From Orientallactaga sibirica (Eukaryota > Chordata > Mammalia > Rodentia > Dipodidae), in contig JAEOAD010000034.1 in NCBI GenBank assembly GCA_036365145.1, positions 14,537,501-14,601,500 on the forward strand: a stretch of 64,000 nucleotides of DNA, written 5' to 3'. The first letter of the stretch is position 1. Every line of letters begins with the position of its first letter. This document shows, one piece after another, positions 57,234 to 64,000 of this stretch. The notes under the pieces were generated by a model. That model was not told the DNA's origin. It searched no databases and saw only the letters and a list, made by a program, of their open reading frames with translations. Both the position numbers and the translations under genes were made by a program.

Positions 57234-57474
57234 AATACCTTTTTATTTTGACATACCACTTTCTGAGCTCCCTTCTGTTTGAAAATGTCCAAGCCTATGT
57301 TTACAGACTACACTGAAGCCCAGTTAGTCCTTAGACTTTGTTGAATTAGGACAGTCTATGTTATTCCCCCTGAACTTTATCCCTGTTGATGTACCAAATA
57401 GCTCTAGCCCTGTGTAATTTAGACCCCAATTCTGGCCCTAGGGATCTCACCCCAGCTATAAGGCCTTTTATATC

Positions 57475-57670
57475 CTTCCTGGTAGTATAGAAAGAACCTG
57501 GGCTTGGTGGTCAGGATGACAGTATAAATCCTGGCTCAGCCAATCACTAAGTGTGTGGCTTTGAGTAAAAGTGCTCTGAGCCTCAGTTTTTCTTTGATGA
57601 TAAACCCATTTTATTGGTGATTGTGTGGATGAAATGAGAGTGTACCTGTTAGGTGCCAGGCACCTGCTAG
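57475..57670 (+). mobile_element. MIR ancient SINE
   Basis: 'agaaagaacctgggcttggt', 'taaatcctggctcagccaat', 'gctctgagcctcagtttttc' and 'gttaggtgccaggcac' follow almost the whole MIR. 57234-57474 is unassigned. Confidence 0.8.
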
Positions 57671-58329
57671 GGAGAGTGTGAACTCTTACCTAGTGTTTTC
57701 AGACTGATGATGCCAAGGTGCACTGTCACTTGGGCATGATCCTCGGTGCCACAGTCCTGGCCCATCCCTTTGTATACATCCCCAAGATCCTGTCTGCCAG
57801 CTGTGAGCATCCTCAGGCCTGAGCCCAGGGCTTGTTCACCCATGGCTTGCTTTAGCTCATAGTCTTTAAGTGCTTGCTGCCAAGTTAGGAGCAGATGGGG
57901 AGGAAATGTTTGTTATAAGCAATAGTTAGTGTGTTCTTGTGCAAAGTACTTTAATGGATGCCAGTAGAAGGAGGTCAGAAAAGAGGATGGTAGAATGAAA
58001 TCAGATGAGGGCTCATTGTAGGAGAGGATACCTTGGATTGAGAATATCCTTGGGCTGTGAGGTTTGAGAACAATGGCTTGTTCCTCACTGTACTATATAT
58101 CTTAGAGCACCAAGAACTCTTTCTGGCCTGTAGTAGAGGCTCAACATGTTAGTTCAGTGAATCAGTTTTGTTCAGTCTCTTTGAAAGATGAGGGTCATGT
58201 AGTGTAGGTTCCATGTGTAATAGTGCAGTGCTGCTGTGGGGTCACTGTGTGAAAGGTCACACACAGGCTGTTCACTGCTGCAGTCTGGGGAACTCAGTTT
58301 GGCATTATCTGTTAATGTTAAACAGAAGT
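57671..58329. other. Cdk5rap2 intron 1, unassigned
   Basis: No exon or element recognised. Confidence 0.5.
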
Positions 58330-58671
58330 CAGTATGTTTTTTAAAATAGCCATGTGTATGTGTGCGTGTATACACATGTGTACAGAGGCCAGAGACTGTT
58401 GGGTATCCTCCTCTGTTGTTTATCCACATGCTTCCTTGAGACAGATTCCTTTTCTGACCTGGAGTGTAATTTTCAGTCAGACTGGCTGGCCAGCAAGCCT
58501 CAGGGTTTCTCCTGTCTTGTTCTCTTCAAGACTTAAATTACAGACATGTGTGACCATGTTCTGATGTTTATGTGGGTGCTGGGGAATTGCACTCAGGGAC
58601 AATCAGGCCCTCTCAGGTCTTTATGTTTGCATCACAAGCACTATTAACCTTCTGAGCCATTTCTCCAGCCC
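58330..58671 (-). mobile_element. B3-like SINE, antisense
   Basis: 'cacatgtgtacagaggccag', 'cagactggctggccagcaag', 'tctgagccatttctccagcc'. Confidence 0.75.
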
Positions 58672-58721
58672 TAAATCAGCCCACCCCTACTTTAAAAAAT
58701 TTTATATGATAACAGTTTATA

Positions 58722-58879
58722 TTTTTTTTTTTTTTTCCTGGTTTTTCAAGGTAGGGTCTCACTCTATCACAAGCTAACCTGGAATTCACTGTGTAGATTC
58801 AGGATGACCTCGAACTCACAGTAATCCTATCTCTGCCTCCCAAATGCTGGGATTAAAGGTTTGTGCCGCCATGCCTGAC
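58722..58879 (-). mobile_element. B1 SINE, antisense
   Basis: T run then 'tcaaggtagggtctcactct' to 'gccgccatgcctgac'; moderately diverged. Confidence 0.88.
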
Positions 58880-58889
58880 TTATACATTC

Positions 58890-59187
58890 TGTTTTTTTTT
58901 TTTAACTTTTTATTTTTTATTATTTTTTTGGAGAGTTACACAGAGAGACAGAGAGAGAGAGAGAGAGGGAGAGGAAGACAGAGATGGGCGCGCCAGCAGT
59001 GTCTCAGCTGCTGCGAACGAAATCCAGATGTGTGTGCCCCCTTCTGGTCAAGTGCGGCATTGCGCCCTTGTGTCACTTTGTATCTGGCTAAACGTGGGAC
59101 CTGGAGATTGGAACCGCTGGAGATTGGAACCAGTGTTCTTAGACTTAGGAGGCAGGCACCTTAACCCCTAAGCCATCTCTCCAGCCC
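58890..59187 (-). mobile_element. tRNA-derived SINE (type A), antisense, with internal 16-bp duplication
   Basis: At 59101-59131 'ctggagattggaacc' occurs twice, separated by G, the exact reverse complement of the duplication at 25282-25312. Ends 'aagccatctctccagccc'. Confidence 0.95.
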
Positions 59188-59189
59188 TA

Positions 59190-59648
59190 CATTCTTATAT
59201 TCTTTTATCCCCTTGCTCCTGCTCTGGTTACCCTGGAGGCCCCTCTCAGTGGGGTTATGTTATTCACTGTGGAGTCCTGAAGGCCTCAGTTAGTCCCTGT
59301 GGGATAGTGGGGGGATCATACCTCAGGATATTTCTACCCACTCTGTGGTCCTTACAGTTTTTCTGCCAACTCCTCCACAATGTTCCCTGAGCCACGACAG
59401 GCCTGTTAGTAGTTTAATTTAGTGTTGAGCTCTCTGGAGCCTCTGGATTTCTGTTTTGATTAGTCACAGTATCTGTCACCATCACCCTGGAGCTGGTTGT
59501 CAGGCTAGCAGTACTCCTGTTGCAGCTTCCTCTGCAATTTCTCCTGGGCCCTGGCAGATGTGGTAGAGGTGGCATGTCTTGTGGTGGATAGTTGGCTGTC
59601 TGGTCTTATTGATGGATCTTGGCTCTCCTCTTGTTTTCTCTGCCATCT
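59190..59648 (-). mobile_element. L1 3' UTR segment, antisense
   Basis: 'cagtggggttatgttattca', 'ttctgccaactcctccacaa' and 'tgagctctctggagcctctg' match the order in the 15 kb copy. Confidence 0.6.
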
Positions 59649-59649
59649 T

Positions 59650-60415
59650 AAAACAGCTTTTTACTTGATTGTGAAGTGTATGAACATATTGCATATTGGT
59701 CATATTCCCATCAGATTATACTCTTATATCTCCTCTTTCCTTCCCTCCCCTTTTCCACTGAGGACCCACCCCAGTGGGGTTGTAGGTATTCACTGTGGGG
59801 TCCTGAATGCACAGTTAGTCTCTGGGGGGAGGGCAATGCCTTAGGATACACCTTCCAACCCTGTGGCTCTTACAATATTTCTGCTCCCTCTTCTGCACTG
59901 TTTCTGAGCCTTGGTATTTTAAGTCTCCTTTAGTGTTGAGCTCTCTGCATCCTCTGATTCTGCTTTGATGTGTTTGAGTCACCTCTGTGTCTACTGCCAT
60001 ATTTCTGGAGGAGGTTCTCAGGCTAGCAGTGAGAGCACTTCTTCTGTAATCTCTCCTGGGCTCTGAAAGAAGCAGTAGAGATGACTTGTCTCTTGCTGTG
60101 CTAGTCAGTTGGTTTTCTTGTAGTACTGATAGATCTTGGGTCTCCCTGGTATTTGCCACCATCTGTAAAAAAATAAATTCTGCAACAGGAGTGAGAGTAG
60201 CATGGATTGAAGGGGATAAGCATAAACATTTAAGAAAAATTTTCAGTGGGTATACCTCTCAGAACAGTGGAAGCTTCTCCCTAGAGTCTGTGACCTTCCT
60301 ATCCATGGACTTCTGACCTGGTTCTCAGAAGCAGGTATGAATTCCCTCCCACAGAGTGGACCCTCATATCCAGTCAGGAGCAGATGATTACCCCATAGCC
60401 TGTGTGCCATTATTG
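59650..60415 (-). mobile_element. second L1 3' UTR segment in tandem, antisense
   Basis: The same order again ('cagtggggttgtaggtattc', 'gtgttgagctctctgcatcc'), continuing to 'agcctgtgtgccattattg'. It is more complete than the preceding copy. Confidence 0.6.
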
Positions 60416-60679
60416 TAAAATAGCTTTACCAAGCTAGAAATGACATGGCACAGAACCCACCCAGTTAAAGTATACTGCTGAGTGTAAAGATCCTGTTATA
60501 TTTACAGAGATGTGCAACATCACCACAGTCCAGTTGTAGAACATTTTCATTTCTCAGAAAAAAAAAAAAAAACATGTCTATTAGCAGTCCTTCACCTTTC
60601 CTGTACTGCCACTGCTGCTCTCTCCTCAGACCTCCTTCCCCACAACCTGTGTATCCTTTCTAGGTTTGGCTATTCTGCA

Positions 60680-60968
60680 TGTTGCAGCAGGTTCATATTG
60701 CTGGCAGAAAACACATGACCAAGAGCAGTTTGTGGGAATAAAAGGGATTATTTTGGTTTACAGACTCAAGGGGAAGCTCCATGATGGCAGGGGGAAACGA
60801 TGGCAGCAGGAGAGTGTGCCAGGCACTGGCAAGAGGAAGCTGGTTATAACACCCATAAGTCCACCCTCAACAATACACTGCCTCCAGGAGGTTTAAATTG
60901 CTATCAGCTGGGGACATGGCATTTAGAACACCTAAGTTTTTGGGGAACACTGGAATCAAACCACCACA
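60680..60968 (-). mobile_element. MaLR-type solo LTR, antisense
   Basis: Bounded TG...CA, with 'ggttgtaaac'-like reverse text and 'gcagcaggagagtgtgccag'. CTGCA (60675-60679) and CTGGA (60969-60973) are a target duplication with one mismatch. It sits inside the L1M. Confidence 0.82.
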
Positions 60969-61111
60969 CTGGAAGTTAACTGACAATATATAGTCTTTTG
61001 TGAGAGTCATTTTTTTAGCATGTATTAGTATTTTATTTTTTTGTGGCAGATATATTCCATTGTACCAATGTGCCACATGTTTATATTGATGGACATTTGG
61101 GGTGCTTCTAG

Positions 61112-61270
61112 TTTTTTTTTTTTTTTGGTTTTGCGAGGTAGGGTCTCACTCTGGTCCAGGCTGACCTGGAATTAACTATGTAGTCTCAGGGTGGCCTCGA
61201 ACTCTGGGCAATCCTCCTACCTCTGCCTCCCGAGTGCTGGGATTAAAGGTGTGTGCCACCACGCCCAGCT
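61112..61270 (-). mobile_element. B1 SINE, antisense
   Basis: T run then 'gcgaggtagggtctcactct' to 'caccacgcccagct'. 'agttttt' repeats on both sides. Confidence 0.92.
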
Positions 61271-61596
61271 GTAGTTTTTATATTCTATGAATAGTATTGC
61301 TGGAAGTATTGATTTATGTACAGATTTTTGTGTGGGTGTGGGTTTTCACTTGTCTTGGATTCCACCCACAAGTGGAGCTGCTAGTTGTTTGGGAACTCAG
61401 TGTTTAATATTTTGAGGAACTGTCACAGTCTGTTTCACAGTGGTGGTACCATTTGCCTCTCTCACCAGCAGTGCTGGAAGGATCTAGTTTTATTTGTCCT
61501 CACCATCACTTGACATTGTCTGTTTTTTTAATTGACTCTAGCTATCATTGGAGGTGTGACATGGTATGCCACTACAGAATTGATTTGATTTACTCC

Positions 61597-61761
61597 TTTT
61601 TTTTTTTTTTTTTTTTTGGTTTTTCGAGGTAGGGTCTCATTCTGGCCCAGGCTAACCTGGAATTCACTATGTAGTCTTAGGGTGGCCTTGAACTCACTGT
61701 AATCCTCCTACTTCTGCCTCCTGAGTGCTGGAATTAAAGGTTGTACCATCATGCCCGGCTA
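61597..61761 (-). mobile_element. B1 SINE, antisense
   Basis: T run then 'tcgaggtagggtctcattct' to 'catcatgcccggct'. The flank 'tgatttact' lies at 61586-61594 and 61762-61770. Confidence 0.92.
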
Positions 61762-61776
61762 TGATTTACTATTTTT

Positions 61777-62025
61777 TTAAATTATTTTATTTATTTTTGG
61801 AGAGAGACAGGCTGAGAGGGAGAGGGAGACAGATAGAGATGGGCGCGCCAGCAGTCTCTCAGCTGCTGTGAACGAAATCCAGATGTGTGCGCCCCCTTGT
61901 GGGCAAGTGCGGCATTGTGCCCTTGCGTCACTTTGCATCTGGCTAAACGTGGGACCTGGAGATTGGAACCAGGTTCTTAGGCTTAGCAGGCAGGCGCCTT
62001 AACTGCTAAGCCATCTCTCCAGCCC
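61777..62025 (-). mobile_element. tRNA-derived SINE (type A), antisense, consensus-like
   Basis: 'tgatttactattttt' flanks it at 61762-61776 and 62026-62040. CpGs are kept and a CTCF-like core lies at about 61889-61905. Confidence 0.95.
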
Positions 62026-62589
62026 TGATTTACTATTTTTATAAAGACTAATGATAGGAAATGACTTTTTATGTGCTCATTAGCCATTTGTATATTTTCT
62101 TTGATGAAATGTCTGTATAAATTTGGCCAGTTTGAAAAACGTGAATATATTTTGTCCTAGGAATTTCTCTTCTTGGTATTTATCCTAGAGACACCCTCAT
62201 ATATGCACACAATGGGACCTGTGTAAGGATATTCATACCACATTGTTTTAAAATAAAAAAATTGGAAGCAAGTTGACTTTCTATCAGTAGGGAGTTGAGC
62301 AAGTACATATCCTTTCAAACATCCCTTTCAGACTTGGCAGCCCACTACTGGCTCATGAAATTCAACTTAGTGGGTTACAGCCGACTTTTAAACAAGTAGA
62401 ACAGAGTAGTCAGTGTGTCAGGAATTAAGAAATTCTCTTACAGATCATGGTTGATACAGTTGGAAAAATACTGCTATAGAATGCTTTGCAGGAATTACAG
62501 ACATTGAAGCACATGCACTTATGCTACCACTAGCACCTTTAGGTGACATCTTTAGGACAGCCTTCTTTACTTATTTTATCTATTTATTT

Positions 62590-62725
62590 TTTGTTTTTTA
62601 ACTTTTTAGGGACAACTTCCATAAATCTAGACAATATATCATGGTCATAATCCCCTCTCCACCCTCTGTTTTTCCTCTCCCAAATCCCCCCTCCACTGAA
62701 TCCCTCCTTTCCAACAAGTAGGACA
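62590..62725 (-). mobile_element. L1 3' tip, antisense, 5'-truncated
   Basis: 'caacttccataaatctagac' and 'cccctccactgaatccctcc' match the left end of the copy at 13340. Confidence 0.6.
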
Positions 62726-63437
62726 AATTTTTAGTTAGAGGAAAGTATCATGGCCTTGTGATACCGTTTGTATTATGTGACTGTAGAATGAAACTGTTTC
62801 TGTGTACATAGATGCATAAGAAAGGTCTGAAAGGATGTCTTGTTTTTGATGTTAGTGGTTACCTCCCGGGAGGGGACTAGGATGTTAATTGTCAAGGAGA
62901 GCTTTAGGTGTGTCTGTATTTTTTGTCTTTACATATTTCTTTTCAAATTAAGAATGCATGACATAGAGTGAAAAAGGAATTGTTAGGAGATAAACAAAAT
63001 GCACTTGTTAGTGTGATTGTTTTCTGAGTGTGTGATGTCTATTTCTGTCTTGGCCTCTGATAAACACTGTCTTTGAGTCTTGTATAAAAGGACAGTTGTT
63101 ACTGGAAAATAGAAGCACAGAAAGAGATGGCTCCTTAGGGCAGTGGTAGAGCAGGGCAGAAGGTGGTGAAGTGTCCATTCCCCCGGGTTCCAGAGCCTAT
63201 CTTTCCCGGTACAGGTGTGTCCACATCTTATGAATGTCACTTAGCAAGTAGCAACTGGCAGTGGTGGCTGCAAACTGTGCTGTGTGCTGGAAACCCCACC
63301 ATCTTACTCCCTCAAAATGAGGATGAGGCCAGGAGCTGAGCTTAGTGCAGAGCATGGAAATTGAAGTCAGGCCATCAAAATGGGTTTTGACCTTTTTTAT
63401 TTTAGGGACTTTGTTTTCTCATTAAAAAATGGGTGGT
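62726..63437. other. Cdk5rap2 intron 1, unassigned
   Basis: Nothing recognised and no exon-like frame with splice sites. Confidence 0.5.
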
Positions 63438-63662
63438 GTGGCTGGAGAGATGGCTTAGTGGTTAAGCGCTTGCTTGTGAAGCCTAAGGACCCTGGTTTGA
63501 GGCTCGATTCCCCAGTACCCACGTAAGCCAGATGCACAAGGTGGCACATGCATCTGGAGTTCGTTTGCAGTGGCTGGAGACCCTGGTATGCCCTTTCTTT
63601 CTCTCTTTCTGCCTCTTTCTCTCTCTGTTGCTCTCAAATAAATAAATAAAAATAAAAAAATG
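63438..63662 (+). mobile_element. tRNA-derived SINE (type B)
   Basis: Head 'tggctggagagatggcttag', C/T tract and AAATAAATAAATAAA tail. 'aaaaaatgggtggtg' before it and 'aaaaaatggatgggg' after it suggest an imperfect target duplication. Confidence 0.92.
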
Positions 63663-63691
63663 GATGGGGGAAAATTAAAAAAATCGAGGGG

Positions 63692-63866
63692 GGAGCTGAG
63701 GAGATGGCTCAGTGGATAAAGCACTTGCTGTGCAAGCCTGAGGACTGGAATGCGGATCCCCAATATGCTTGTAATTGCCCCATAGGGATGGCAGCTGCCT
63801 GTAATCCCAGCACTTAACAGTGTCTAAGCCCTCTCTCTGTGTGTGTGTGTGTGTGTGTGTATGTGT
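63692..63866 (+). mobile_element. B2/B3-like SINE with (TG)n
   Basis: 'gagctgaggagatggctcag', 'gataaagcacttgctgtgca', 'ctgcctgtaatcccagcact', then (TG)n at 63836-63860. Confidence 0.75.
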
Positions 63867-64000
63867 GTGCAGGTGCACATGTATATTTGGGTACCCATGC
63901 ACTTGTATATGCATGCATGTGGAGGTCATAGGATAACCTCAGATATTGTTTCTTAGGCACTGTCCACTCTTTTTTGAGACAGGGTCTTTCATTGGCCTGG
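63867..64000 (-). mobile_element. B3-like SINE, antisense, cut by window end
   Basis: 'gcatgtggaggtcataggat' and 'ttttttgagacagggtcttt' match other antisense B3 copies. Confidence 0.65.

Larger units (their letters stand above)
60416..62560 (-). mobile_element. ancient L1M 3' end, antisense, broken by an LTR and three SINEs
   Basis: 'gatgtgcaacatcaccacag', 'attccattgtaccaatgtgc', 'gctatcattggaggtgtgac' and 'gtgctcattagccatttgta' form the same series as the L1M at 21078. Insertions at 60680, 61112, 61597 and 61777 split it. Confidence 0.8.

Noticed and set aside
54000..64000. Search for Cdk5rap2 exon 2
   Set aside because: No open segment with splice sites and a matching phase (needs one base to finish a codon) was found; intron 1 seems to extend past the window.

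Overview
The window is nuclear DNA from a rodent. The evidence is dense B1-type SINEs, tRNA-derived SINEs with a C/T-rich tail and an AAATAAATAA end, ID-like elements, rodent MaLR LTRs and rodent-type L1 3' ends. The repeat consensus looks most like a jerboa (Dipodidae, for example Jaculus). That is a judgement from repeat style, not a database match.

Two protein-coding genes are visible, both on the + strand. From 1 to about 34,340 lies the 3' half of Megf9 (multiple EGF-like domains 9). Its last four coding exons (10657-10796, 20281-20424, 27301-27570, 29550-30001) join in frame through GT-AG introns. They encode about 334 residues: half of one laminin-type EGF repeat, three complete ones, a Ser/Thr-rich stalk, one membrane span and a 64-residue cytoplasmic tail. 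A long 3' UTR follows, almost free of young SINEs, with three AATAAA signals, the last at 34317.

From about 34,340 to 53,500 is an intergenic stretch packed with repeats. A CpG-rich, TATA-less promoter with several YY1-type motifs starts near 53,520. It drives exon 1 of the next gene, whose coding part (53908-53963) begins MDPVMEGDVTLPRTLSGC. This matches the start of CDK5RAP2, a centrosomal scaffold protein and the expected tandem neighbour of MEGF9 in mammals. The rest of the window, 53,964-64,000, is Cdk5rap2 intron 1; I saw no second exon.

Most of the remaining sequence is mobile elements, listed one by one. Nested insertions are common and many have clear target-site duplications, so their order of arrival can be read. 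The clearest case is a MaLR LTR split by an old L1M that was itself hit repeatedly by SINEs (20,925-23,735). One RNA-related feature is a U6 snRNA retropseudogene (23748-23854).

I found no evidence of a new biological system: no CRISPR array, operon or unknown coding gene. The points most worth a second look are a TISU/YY1-like upstream ORF in the Cdk5rap2 5' region, CTCF-like motifs (one unique, others carried by a SINE family), a SINE subfamily marked by an internal duplication, a SINE with a folded-back end, and solo LTRs with exact 5-bp target duplications. Outer edges of old repeats are approximate, usually within 10-50 bases.
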